Assembly (NCBI GenBank): GCA_964599375.1
Contig: CAZREW010000015.1
Span: 1 to 64,000, forward strand
DNA from: JAUWCL01 sp964599375
Lineage (GTDB): Bacteria > Krumholzibacteriota > Krumholzibacteriia > Krumholzibacteriales > Krumholzibacteriaceae
Reading direction: 5' to 3'
DNA length: 64,000 bases
How positions within the stretch are numbered: position 1 is the stretch's first letter; every line of letters starts with the position of its first letter. Both the position numbers and the translations under genes were made by a program. The notes under the pieces were generated by a model, which was given only the letters and a program-made list of their open reading frames with translations, was not told where the DNA came from and did not search any database. Of the stretch, positions 17,639 through 25,822 are shown in pieces.

Positions 17639-20331
17639 GCGAGATCCTCCAGAATCCGTTCCAGCCTCCTCCTGCGGTCTTCCATCTCCCCGAACCTCTC
17701 CCTTTCCCTCGCCACGACATCCGCCGGAGCCCGCCGGGTGAATTTTTCATCCTCGAGCCGCTTCCCTATCTTAGCGCATTCCACCCCGAGTTTCTCTATC
17801 TCCTTGGTGAAACGCTCCCTTTCGGCGCCGAGATCGACGATCCCTCCGAGGGGCACGTAGATCTCCAGGCGGGTCAGGCCGGCCGCGGCGCTTCCCGCCG
17901 GTTTCTCCGCCCCGTCCTCCACGACGAGGTCTCCGATCCCGGCCATCCCCATGATCTGGCTCTCGAACCTTCCGATACCGGCGCAGAGGCCAGACCCCTG
18001 CTCAGTATTGATCACTACTGACAATTCCTTCTGGTAAGGGATGTTGAAGCTCTGCCTGATATTCCTTATCGCCGTGACTATCTCCATCATGAGCGATACG
18101 TCCGCGTCGAGCTCCGCGTCGCGCATACCGGCCGGCTTCCCCCTGAAGTGGAAACCTGCCAGGAGCGGGGCCCCGGGCGAGAGCATGCTCCAGATCTCCT
18201 CGCTTATGAACGGCATGACCGGATGCAGCATCACCATCGAGGCTCCGAGGACGGTGCGCGCGGTAAGCGCGGCGCCCCCTGCCCTGTCGCCGCCGCCGCG
18301 CAGCGCCGGCTTCGAGAACTCGAGGTACCAGTCACAGAACTCGTGCCAGAAGAACTCGTATATCGTCCTGGCGGCATCGTCGAACCTGTACGATCCGATG
18401 GCCACAGAGTATTCCTCCATCCTCGCCGCGAGCCTGCTCGCGATCCAGTGGTCCTCCCAGCCGGTTTCGAAGCTACCCGAAGGCGGAGCGCCGTAGAGTA
18501 TCTCGAAGAGGCCCGTCATACAGTCCGGATCGCTCCGCAGGCCGCCTCCCGCGAAGAGGCTCTCTCCCTCCTCCTGCGAGAGGACGAACCTCGCCGCGTT
18601 CCAGATCTTGTTGGCGAAATGCTGCCCCACCTCGACCTTCTTCTCGTCAAAGAGAAGGTCCTGACCGGGGGGGGAGAGCATCATCAGGGAGAAGCGGAAC
18701 GCGTCCGCCCCGTGCCTGTCGATGATATCTATCATATCGGGGGAATTGCCGAGGGACTTGCTCATCTTGCGTCCCTGTGCGTCCCTTACGATCCCCGTGA
18801 TATAGACGTCGGAGAAAGGGATCTCTTCCATGAACTCTATCGATGCCATGATCATCCTGGCGACCCAGAAGAATATTATGTCCCCGCCGGTGACGAGCAC
18901 GTCGGTGGGATGGAACTTCCGCAGCTCCGCAGTCTGATCCGGCCACCCCATCGGGGAGAAGGTCCAGAGCCAGGAGGAGAACCAGGTGTCGAGGACGTCC
19001 TCGTCCTGCCTTAAATCCTTCGATCCGCAGGCTGCGCACTCCGACGGGTCCTCGCGGGCCACCATCTCGACGCCGCAGGCACCGCAGTACCAGACCGGTA
19101 TCCTGTGGCCCCACCAGAGCTGTCGCGATATGCACCAGTCCCTGATACCCTCCATCCAGCTCAGGTAGATGTTCCTCCACCTCTCGGGGAAGAAGACCGT
19201 CTCGCCTTCCTTCACAGAGGCTATCGCCGGGGCGGCGAGGCTCTCCATCCTGAGGAACCACTGCTTCGAGACGTACGGCTCGATCACATTGCCGCACCGG
19301 TCGTGATGCCCGACCGCGTGGCGATAGTCCTCGGTCTTTCTGAGCAGCCCCTGTTTTTCCAGCTCGCCGAGAACGGCTTTCCTCGCGGCGGATATGTCCA
19401 TGCCGGTGAAATCACCGGCCTGTTCGTTCATCATCCCGTCCGAGCCGATCACGACGAACGGGTCGAGGCCGTGCCTCAGCCCGATCTCGAAATCGGTTGC
19501 GTCATGGGCGGGCGTGACCTTGAGGAAACCGGTCCCGAACTCGGGATCGACCGCCTCGTCGAGTATGACCGGTATCTCGCGCCCCGTGAGCGGCAGGCGC
19601 ACCATCCTGCCCTCGAGCCCCTTCGCCCTTTCGTGCAGCGGGCTCATAGCGACCGCCACGTCGCCGAGCATCGTCTCGGGCCTCGTCGTCCCGACGACTA
19701 CCTCCCCGGTGCCGTCCGCGAAAGGGTACGCGATATACCAGAGCTTCGAGTCCTCCTCGCGGAACTCGACTTCCTCGTCGCTGATCGCCGTGCCGCAGCG
19801 CGGGCACCAGTTGACTATGTACCGCCCCCGGTAGATCAGGCCCTTCTCGTGAAGCCGGACGAAGACTTCGCGCACCGCCCTTGAGACTCCCGGGTCGAGC
19901 GTGAACACCTCGCGCGACCAGTCGAGCGAGGCGCCGAGGCGGCCGAGCTGCTCGACTATCCTTCCATGGTAAAGTTCCTTCCATCTCCAGCATTCCTCGA
20001 GAAACTTCTCCCTGCCCAGCTCTATCCGGGACGTCCCGCGCTCGGCGAGAGAGCGTTCGACGACGTTCTGAGTGGCGATCCCGGCATGATCGGTCCCGCT
20101 CTGCCAGAGGACCTCGTGTCCGGTCATCCTCTTCCACCTGCACAGGATATCCTGGACGGTGGTTCCGAGAGCGTGGCCGACGGTGAGCATGCCGGTGACG
20201 TTCGGAGGAGGCAGTATTATGCAATATCCTGGGTCGGGGGAAGCCGGGTCGGCCTTGAAGATGCCCGCGCCGGACCACGCCCCGCTCCATCTCTTCTCTA
20301 TATCACCTGGTTTGTAGACCTTCTCGAGCAT
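17635..20331 (-). CDS. valS: Valyl-tRNA synthetase
   Basis: Charges tRNA-Val. The 898-residue class I enzyme shows PPPNVTGMLTVGHAL (HIGH region), WQSGTDHAGIATQ, the editing-domain ITPAHDATDF-type pattern, GRKMSKSLGNSPD (KMSKS loop), an anticodon-binding domain and the C-terminal coiled-coil arm ending EDRRRRLERILEDLA. The start is the ATG at 20331 (MLEKVYKPGDIEKRW) behind GAGGAG; the open frame extends further upstream without homology. The last bases overlap the RodZ-like gene. Confidence 0.97.
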   Translation of the reverse strand: MLEKVYKPGDIEKRWSGAWSGAGIFKADPASPDPGYCIILPPPNVTGMLTVGHALGTTVQDILCRWKRMTGHEVLWQSGTDHAGIATQNVVERSLAERGTSRIELGREKFLEECWRWKELYHGRIVEQLGRLGASLDWSREVFTLDPGVSRAVREVFVRLHEKGLIYRGRYIVNWCPRCGTAISDEEVEFREEDSKLWYIAYPFADGTGEVVVGTTRPETMLGDVAVAMSPLHERAKGLEGRMVRLPLTGREIPVILDEAVDPEFGTGFLKVTPAHDATDFEIGLRHGLDPFVVIGSDGMMNEQAGDFTGMDISAARKAVLGELEKQGLLRKTEDYRHAVGHHDRCGNVIEPYVSKQWFLRMESLAAPAIASVKEGETVFFPERWRNIYLSWMEGIRDWCISRQLWWGHRIPVWYCGACGVEMVAREDPSECAACGSKDLRQDEDVLDTWFSSWLWTFSPMGWPDQTAELRKFHPTDVLVTGGDIIFFWVARMIMASIEFMEEIPFSDVYITGIVRDAQGRKMSKSLGNSPDMIDIIDRHGADAFRFSLMMLSPPGQDLLFDEKKVEVGQHFANKIWNAARFVLSQEEGESLFAGGGLRSDPDCMTGLFEILYGAPPSGSFETGWEDHWIASRLAARMEEYSVAIGSYRFDDAARTIYEFFWHEFCDWYLEFSKPALRGGGDRAGGAALTARTVLGASMVMLHPVMPFISEEIWSMLSPGAPLLAGFHFRGKPAGMRDAELDADVSLMMEIVTAIRNIRQSFNIPYQKELSVVINTEQGSGLCAGIGRFESQIMGMAGIGDLVVEDGAEKPAGSAAAGLTRLEIYVPLGGIVDLGAERERFTKEIEKLGVECAKIGKRLEDEKFTRRAPADVVARERERFGEMEDRRRRLERILEDLA

Positions 20332-20405
20332 CCCTTCTCCTCGCCGCTTGGCCTGCTGTCCTCGGGAATATATCAATCTAACACAGCTTACGGCACCGGT
20401 CAATA

Positions 20406-21227
20406 TCAGCCCCGGAGGGAGAACCATATAAAGGCCACCGTGCCCGCCGGGATAAGATACCAGGAGAACCGGTAGAACCTTCCCCTCTGGAGTATCCAGA
20501 CGAGCAGCCTCAGGGCCGCGTATCCGCTCGCGAACGCCACTATCGCTGAGACGGCCATGACCGCCACCTCGCCCCCCGCCATCCCCGGCCCCTCCGATAC
20601 CGTCTCCAGCAGGAGGGCGCCCAGGATCGCCGGGATGGAGAGCAGGAACGAGAATTCGGCCGCAGCCGAGAAACCGAGGCCGCAGACCATCGCAGCCGTT
20701 ATCGTAAACCCGCTTCTAGAGCAGCCCGGGAGGATCGCCACAGCCTGCGCCAGACCGATGACCACGGCCGTCTTCCACCCCATGCCCCAGGCGCCGCTCC
20801 TTCCCCTTGCGAGCAGGAGGAAGAGCCCGGTGGCCACAAGGCAGGCCGAGGCGAGCAGCGGCGACCCGAACGCTTCGGTCACCAGCCCTCGGAGGCCGAG
20901 CCCTACGGCCGCGGCCGGTATCGATCCGAGCGCGAGATATCCGATGTAGGTCATATCGTCCCCGACCGGACCCGCGGCCCTGAACCCGGAGCCGGCCCAC
21001 GCGAATGTCGACCTGGCCAGGGAGGCGATGCGGCTGCGGTAGTAGAGGATGACCGCGCCCAGTGTGCCGGCGTGCACCGCCGTCTCGAAGATGACGTCTT
21101 CTCCCGTGTTTCCGACACCGAGAAGGGCACCGCCGATTACAAGGTGCCCCGATGAGCTGACCGGCAGGAACTCCGTTATCCCCTGCACGATCGCCAGTAT
21201 GAGCATTGATACCAGTCCGCCATGCAT
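20406..21227 (-). CDS. uppP: Undecaprenyl-diphosphate phosphatase
   Basis: Integral membrane enzyme that recycles undecaprenyl pyrophosphate to the lipid carrier used for murein and surface glycans. The signatures are QGITEFLPVSSSGHLVIGG at the start and ILPGCSRSGFTITAAM in the middle, holding the catalytic Glu and Ser/Arg sites. 273 residues with about eight hydrophobic segments. The ATG at 21227 is used; an ATG seven codons on is an alternative. It follows a UbiA-type gene by 21 nt. Confidence 0.96.
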   Translation of the reverse strand: MHGGLVSMLILAIVQGITEFLPVSSSGHLVIGGALLGVGNTGEDVIFETAVHAGTLGAVILYYRSRIASLARSTFAWAGSGFRAAGPVGDDMTYIGYLALGSIPAAAVGLGLRGLVTEAFGSPLLASACLVATGLFLLLARGRSGAWGMGWKTAVVIGLAQAVAILPGCSRSGFTITAAMVCGLGFSAAAEFSFLLSIPAILGALLLETVSEGPGMAGGEVAVMAVSAIVAFASGYAALRLLVWILQRGRFYRFSWYLIPAGTVAFIWFSLRG

Positions 21228-21248
21228 ATGTAATATCCCTTCCCTCTC

Positions 21249-22079
21249 TCACCCTGCCTTGATAGAGCCGAGGTAGAACGCAGCCACTCCGAAAAACATG
21301 CCTATCTTGAGAAGAAGGCTCGCCAGTCCGGGCGACCTCCGCCCGAGGCACAGCGCGCATGATACGACAAGGACCGGGAGGACGGAAAGCAGCATCACGA
21401 GCAGATACGCCTTCCCGTATATCCCCAGGATCCAGGGGACGGGGATCGCCGCCGCGAGCAGAGCGAAGATCACTGCCGCCGCCGAAAGGGCTGCGCCTGG
21501 GCCCGAGACCACCGGGACGGTCCTCGCCCCGAACTGGCGGTCTCCCGCCAGGTCCTCGGTATCCTTCACGAGTTCCCTGCCCAGCACGAAGAAGAAGGTG
21601 AACGCGGCAGGGACCGTTCCCGCCGGCGCGTTCCCCGCCGCGTACGCCCCCAGCAGGAAGGCGCTCGAGACGACAGATGCGACCAGAAGGTTGCCCGCCA
21701 GGTATACCCTCTTCGCCTTCCACGAATAGAGATGCAGCAGGGCCGCCCATGCGGCGATCCAGACGGCCTGATGCGCCGGCAGGCGCGCCGCGCAGGCGGC
21801 CAGCGCCATCAGAAGCGCGATGTAGAGCACCATGGCCGCGCGGGGCCTGACGCCGCCCGACGGTATCGGCCGCCGCGGCTTGTTGACCGCGTCTATGTCG
21901 CGGTCGAACCAGTCGTTTATCACGTTGCCCGCGGCGGTAGCGAGCGTCGTCGCGAGCAGCAGGCGCAGGGGCAGGCGGCCACCTCCGCCGGCCATCGAAA
22001 AGCCGGCCGCGACGGACAGTACCGCGGCCGCTATGTTGTGAGGCCTGATAATGAGGAATGTCTTCAGAAGGGTCAGCAT
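21249..22079 (-). CDS. UbiA-family prenyltransferase
   Basis: Membrane prenyl- or geranylgeranyl-transferase with about eight helices. The first aspartate motif is NVINDWFDRDIDAVNKPRRP, and the second region reads VKDTEDLAGDRQFGARTVP. The pattern (INDWFDRDID followed by NKPRRPIPSG) resembles the group of geranylgeranylglycerol-phosphate transferases and menaquinone/chlorophyll enzymes, so the acceptor cannot be fixed. 276 residues. The ATG overlaps the stop of the barrel gene (TGATG). uppP follows, so a role in prenyl-lipid supply to the envelope is possible; menaquinone synthesis is the alternative. Confidence 0.8.
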   Translation of the reverse strand: MLTLLKTFLIIRPHNIAAAVLSVAAGFSMAGGGGRLPLRLLLATTLATAAGNVINDWFDRDIDAVNKPRRPIPSGGVRPRAAMVLYIALLMALAACAARLPAHQAVWIAAWAALLHLYSWKAKRVYLAGNLLVASVVSSAFLLGAYAAGNAPAGTVPAAFTFFFVLGRELVKDTEDLAGDRQFGARTVPVVSGPGAALSAAAVIFALLAAAIPVPWILGIYGKAYLLVMLLSVLPVLVVSCALCLGRRSPGLASLLLKIGMFFGVAAFYLGSIKAG

Positions 22080-23614
22080 CAGAAATCCCAGACGAATGAG
22101 AGGTGACCGAATCCCTCGTCCATGTCATCGCCGCCGCCCGAGGCGGAGGCGTATCCCGCCGCCGCCTCGATGAACGACCCGTGCCCGAGATCGACATTCA
22201 GAGCGGCGCAGAAGGTCCGCTCGTTTTTGACTTCGCCGCTCGGGAACGGAGGATCTGGATCTTCTCCCCAGTCCCATTGCCGCATGTCGCTTCCCTCACC
22301 TCTGCGTACCCACGTCCCCTCGACCGAGAGCAGCGCCCTCGGATGCAGAGGCGTGGAGACCCTCAGCGACCATCTGTCGGCGTCGGGGCCGAGCATGTCC
22401 CCGATGATCCTGCCGGCCTTCTTCCCGCCGTCCCCGGTGACGTAGGCTGTCAGGATGCTGTCCTTGTGGGAGTATGTGTAGATACCGATCCTCGTGTACG
22501 AAGCCCGCAATCCGACATCGTGCCCCCAGGGTGTCACGAGCGCGTCGGCGCCGACCGTCCAGCCGAGCTTGTCCGGCGCCGGCGGATCACTCTCGTACTG
22601 GACGTCGTCCATCAGCAGCTCGCCAGAGATGACGAGCCCCCTTGTGACCGGTACCTTGATGTCGGCCGACCAGAGGATGTTGTCGTCCTCTTTCTCGCTG
22701 TACTGGTTGGCGTAGAAAGCGCCGAAGGGGACGAGGTATGCCCAGTCGAGATCCCTGCCTGTATACAGCACTGTCTCGCTTATCCCCGCGTATATCCTCG
22801 CCGGCAGCCTGATCTCGAGCCTGTGCCCGGCGAGCCTGCGCGGCGCGTACGGGTCGAGCATCGCCTGGAACATCCTCAGCGTGAACCTTCCCATCGATAT
22901 GTCGAAGGCGATATGGTCGTGCGAACCGGAGGTCGACGACATGAGCAGGCCGCCTGGCCCCTGCGGGCCCCACTGGATGTAGTCCCTGCCGAGCTGCAGC
23001 CTCCACCTGCTCCCCGCGAACGCCACATACCCGCGCTCGTATTCGAATGTCAGGCCGCGCCAGCTCCTTACCCTGTCGAGTTCCTCCTCCCTCTCCCTTT
23101 CCGGACCCGTCATCAGCACATAATCGGTCTCGAATGTGACTGCGCTCCCCATGCCGAGAAGGAATGTCGGGATAAGGAGCCCGTTCGCCTCTGCGTCGCC
23201 GTCCTCCTCGGCCCGCTTGACGAGCGAGCCGCCCGCTGCGAGGTCGATCGTGAAAAAACGCCTTCCCTCCCTCAAGGTCCAGAGCGGGCCGTCCTCCCTC
23301 TCTTCAGGTGAGTTTTCCATCCCCTGGAATTCCTCCCTGAGCCGCCCGAGGATGAACTCCTGGCGCGGCGTGAGAACCACGCACCCACCCTTCATCGACT
23401 GCATTATGCGATCGACGTACGCCTCGACTTCCGATCTCGAGTAAGGGGACGCGGGATCGAGGGCGACCAGCCCGAGTGTCTCGAACGTCCTGAGCGCGGG
23501 ATATATCCAGCTTCGCGGTGGTATCGTCTCGTCCGAGCAGAATGACGCCGAAGGCGCCAGCAGCAGGGCGGCCGCGACGAATATTGCTGCGGGGATCGAT
23601 CTGCGGGGCGTCAT
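22079..23614 (-). CDS. Wzi-like outer-membrane beta-barrel protein
   Basis: 511 residues: a signal peptide (PAAIFVAAALLLAPSASFCS), a helical N-terminal region with an SLH-like or linker segment (about 25-90), then many alternating strands ending in aromatic Phe (HLSFVWDF), as in outer-membrane barrels. YIQWGPQGPGGLLMSS and VLYTGRDLDWAYL recall the capsule assembly Wzi family. The start at 23614 (MTPRRSIP) overlaps the stop of the TPR gene by 4 nt; the frame is open further upstream but only as overlap. Surface glycan retention or export is the suggested role; a porin-like role is the alternative. Confidence 0.65.
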   Translation of the reverse strand: MTPRRSIPAAIFVAAALLLAPSASFCSDETIPPRSWIYPALRTFETLGLVALDPASPYSRSEVEAYVDRIMQSMKGGCVVLTPRQEFILGRLREEFQGMENSPEEREDGPLWTLREGRRFFTIDLAAGGSLVKRAEEDGDAEANGLLIPTFLLGMGSAVTFETDYVLMTGPEREREEELDRVRSWRGLTFEYERGYVAFAGSRWRLQLGRDYIQWGPQGPGGLLMSSTSGSHDHIAFDISMGRFTLRMFQAMLDPYAPRRLAGHRLEIRLPARIYAGISETVLYTGRDLDWAYLVPFGAFYANQYSEKEDDNILWSADIKVPVTRGLVISGELLMDDVQYESDPPAPDKLGWTVGADALVTPWGHDVGLRASYTRIGIYTYSHKDSILTAYVTGDGGKKAGRIIGDMLGPDADRWSLRVSTPLHPRALLSVEGTWVRRGEGSDMRQWDWGEDPDPPFPSGEVKNERTFCAALNVDLGHGSFIEAAAGYASASGGGDDMDEGFGHLSFVWDF

Positions 23615-24768
23615 TCGGCGGGCTGTCCCTGTTCCCCGGCGGTCACTTGTGATGCGCCGGCTGCCAAGCGGTAGCACTCGCTCGCCTTTCTCTTGTCGTC
23701 CTGCTTCTCGTACGAGATGCCGAGACCGAAATAGACCTTGGAGTCGTCGGGATTGATCTCGGTCACCTTCCTGAAATATTCCTGGGCCTTCTGCGGCTGC
23801 TCCAGCCTGTTGAAGCACTCGCCCACGTAGTAGAGTATCGTCGCGTTGCCTGGGTTGAGCCTGGCGGCCTGCTCGAGATGCTTGAGAGACTTGCCGTAGA
23901 CTCCCTTGCGGTAATATATGAAACCGAGGTAGAAGAGAGCGTTCACGTTGTCGCCCTCCAGCTTCAGGATCTTCCTGAACTCGGCCGCCGCGTCGTCGTA
24001 GAGATTCTCGTTTATAAGCGCGAGGCCGAGGTTGTAATGTCCCTCGACCGAAGAAGGATCTATCTCCAGCCCGATCCTGAACTCCTTGATCGCCTGTTCC
24101 TTGTCGCCTTCCTCTCCATACAGCGCGCCGAGGTTGAAGTGCGCCTCGGCGTTGCGGGGGTTGTGCTGCACCGCCTTGCGGAACTGCTGAAGTGCGGCGC
24201 TGCGACGGCCCTCGAGATCAAGGATGTAGCCGAGGTTGGTATACGATTTCGAATGGGTCGGATCGGTGGCTATGGCCTGCCTGTACATCCTCTCGGCCTC
24301 GCCGTACCTGCGGCTTTTCGTATATGCCACTCCGAGCCGGTAATAGCATTCCGGATTGTCGGGCTCCCTCTCGATCGCCCTCATGTGGAACCCGATCGCC
24401 TCGTCGAACCGTCCCTGCAGCTCGAGGAGCCTGCCCATCCTGTAGAGGGGGAGAGCGTCGCCATCGCTCATCGCGTCGATCCGCCTGTAACCCTCGAGTG
24501 CCAGCTCGTACTTTCCGATCCTTTCGAACATATTGCATGCCTCCAGGATCTCCTCTTCGTCGGCGTCCGTGCTTACTATAACGTCGCGAAGGCAGGCCTC
24601 TGCCCTCGGGCTGTTTCTCTTGCGCAGATAGAGTTCCGCGAGCTCGAGGACTTCCTCGACATCAGCCTCGCCGAGGGAGGATTTCTTTCTCAGGCGGGCG
24701 ATCTCCCTGCTCTCTTCCCGCACCTCACCCCTGGTGAACTCGAGAAGCTTCTCCCATCGCAGGCCCAT
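23611..24768 (-). CDS. TPR-repeat protein
   Basis: 385 residues with no signal peptide. A charged N-terminal region (about 1-80) is followed by about eight tetratricopeptide repeats with the W/LGxxYxxxGxxxxAxxxxxxAxxxxP pattern, for example YRLGVAYTKSRRYGEAERMY and FNLGALYGEEGDKEQAIKEF. TPR arrays are protein-binding scaffolds, so no enzyme role is implied. It is the first gene of a run with the Wzi-like barrel and UbiA. A TTGACA on the minus strand at 24844-24839 may be the -35 of its promoter, but the -10 is weak. Confidence 0.8.
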   Translation of the reverse strand: MGLRWEKLLEFTRGEVREESREIARLRKKSSLGEADVEEVLELAELYLRKRNSPRAEACLRDVIVSTDADEEEILEACNMFERIGKYELALEGYRRIDAMSDGDALPLYRMGRLLELQGRFDEAIGFHMRAIEREPDNPECYYRLGVAYTKSRRYGEAERMYRQAIATDPTHSKSYTNLGYILDLEGRRSAALQQFRKAVQHNPRNAEAHFNLGALYGEEGDKEQAIKEFRIGLEIDPSSVEGHYNLGLALINENLYDDAAAEFRKILKLEGDNVNALFYLGFIYYRKGVYGKSLKHLEQAARLNPGNATILYYVGECFNRLEQPQKAQEYFRKVTEINPDDSKVYFGLGISYEKQDDKRKASECYRLAAGASQVTAGEQGQPAE

Positions 24769-24880
24769 ACGCTACCCCCTGAAGATGATCCGGTCGTTGC
24801 ATGCTCCCGGCAACAGGCTAGAACAGGCCCCTGCCGCCTGTCAAGTATCATCGGGGCTGTATTTTACGGAAAGTCTGAAA

Positions 24881-24904
24881 GGCTTCGGATCAGAATCCGA
24901 AGCC
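24881..24904 (-). terminator. Terminator hairpin overlapping the end of the small exported protein gene
   Basis: A 9-bp stem GGCTTCGGA/TCCGAAGCC with a 6-nt loop that contains the TGA stop codon. On the minus strand it is followed by TTTCAGACTTT. The stem thus encodes the last residues of the gene. Confidence 0.65.
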
Positions 24905-25351
24905 GCGCCTCGAATAGTAGGGGTTGAGATAGTTGCCCTGCGAGTACTGCAGCCTGACCATCAGGTTCTCGCTCGGTTTCCAGGTGACGTTTAAGTCCGG
25001 GATCATCACCTGGTAGCCGTTCATGCCATCGCCGCCCATCATGTACGAGCCCACTCCGACATCCCAGTTTAGCGTGACGGAGCCGCCCATCTGATAGCTG
25101 AAGTGGCCCATGTAGTATCCCATGCCGACGTCGCCGAATCCCTTCGACGAAGCGTAAGAGAATCCTACTGAGCTGTGGAAGTTCAGGCCGGGTATCCTGA
25201 GAAAGCCCGCTCCGGGGTCTACCGGATTGAGATAGTCATCGAACACGCTCCGCTCGGGCGCGGGAGTCGTCACGGTCTGCTGCGCCACTGCGGAAGCTGC
25301 CAGCAGAGCGATGGCTGTCATCAACGCAATAGCGGATGTGATTCTTCTCAT
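24890..25351 (-). CDS. Small exported protein, probable outer-membrane beta structure
   Basis: 153 residues with a clear signal peptide (ITSAIALMTAIALLAASAVA, likely cleaved after AVA). The mature part is rich in Gly, Tyr, Met and aromatic alternation (GFGDVGMGYYMGHFSYQMG) and ends FGF, suggesting a small barrel or beta-sheet surface protein. I recognise no family. The ATG at 25351 has GGTGA at good spacing; a GTG three codons earlier is also in frame. It starts 15 nt after the response-regulator gene and is probably co-transcribed with it; its 3' end is part of a terminator stem. Confidence 0.6.
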   Translation of the reverse strand: MRRITSAIALMTAIALLAASAVAQQTVTTPAPERSVFDDYLNPVDPGAGFLRIPGLNFHSSVGFSYASSKGFGDVGMGYYMGHFSYQMGGSVTLNWDVGVGSYMMGGDGMNGYQVMIPDLNVTWKPSENLMVRLQYSQGNYLNPYYSRRGFGF

Positions 25352-25365
25352 GATGCTCACCCGGC

Positions 25366-25719
25366 TTACCCGCCGAGAAGTTCCCTGATCTTTTCCTTGA
25401 GGGGAGTGAGGTCCACGGACTTCACTATATAGGCCTCGGCGGCCCAGGTCTTAAAGTTGTCCTTGAAGTCCGAATAGGCCGAATTGATTATCACCGGAAG
25501 ATCCTTGCGGCGCTCGACTGTCATTATCAGCGCGTCAATCCCGCTCTCGTCGCCGAGCTTCATGTCGAGGATCATCAGGTCCGGCGATTCCTTCTCGACG
25601 GACTCCAGCGCTTCAGCCACAGTCCCAGCCGATACCGTCTCATACCCCTCGCGACGCAACTCCTCGCTGTAGAGCTTCCTTACATTTATCTCGTCGTCTA
25701 CTATAAGGATCTTTGCCAT
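25366..25719 (-). CDS. Single-domain response regulator (CheY-like receiver)
   Basis: 117-residue receiver domain with no output domain. ILIVDDE carries the acidic pocket, LMILDMKLGD the phospho-acceptor Asp, VIINSAY the switch residue (Ser in place of Thr), and AYIVKSVDL the conserved Lys. Stand-alone receivers act by binding partners; no histidine kinase is in the window. The neighbours are an MglA GTPase upstream and a small exported protein downstream. In organisms with MglA, receivers such as RomR/FrzZ act on polarity; a link here is inference from position only. Confidence 0.88.
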   Translation of the reverse strand: MAKILIVDDEINVRKLYSEELRREGYETVSAGTVAEALESVEKESPDLMILDMKLGDESGIDALIMTVERRKDLPVIINSAYSDFKDNFKTWAAEAYIVKSVDLTPLKEKIRELLGG

Positions 25720-25730
25720 CGGCTCCCCCG

Positions 25731-25763
25731 AATAAAAAACCGCGATTCAGCCGAATCCCGGTT
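25731..25763 (-). terminator. Rho-independent terminator after the MglA-like gene
   Basis: On the minus strand AACCG-G-GATTC pairs with GAATC-G-CGGTT around a 4-nt loop (one G/G mismatch) and is followed by TTTTTTATT. It lies directly upstream of the receiver gene, so the receiver is either transcribed by read-through or has a promoter overlapping this stretch (TTGACC lies upstream of the stem). Confidence 0.7.
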
Positions 25764-25822
25764 CTATCATCGCCATAATTTGTACACCGGTCAAGTTCTT
25801 TTGTTCCGCCGGAGAGGTGAGA

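Noticed and set aside
20332..20427. Longer valS beginning at 20427
   Set aside because: The extra 32 residues lack homology and would overlap uppP; MLEKVYKPGDIEKRW has the ribosome site and the family start.
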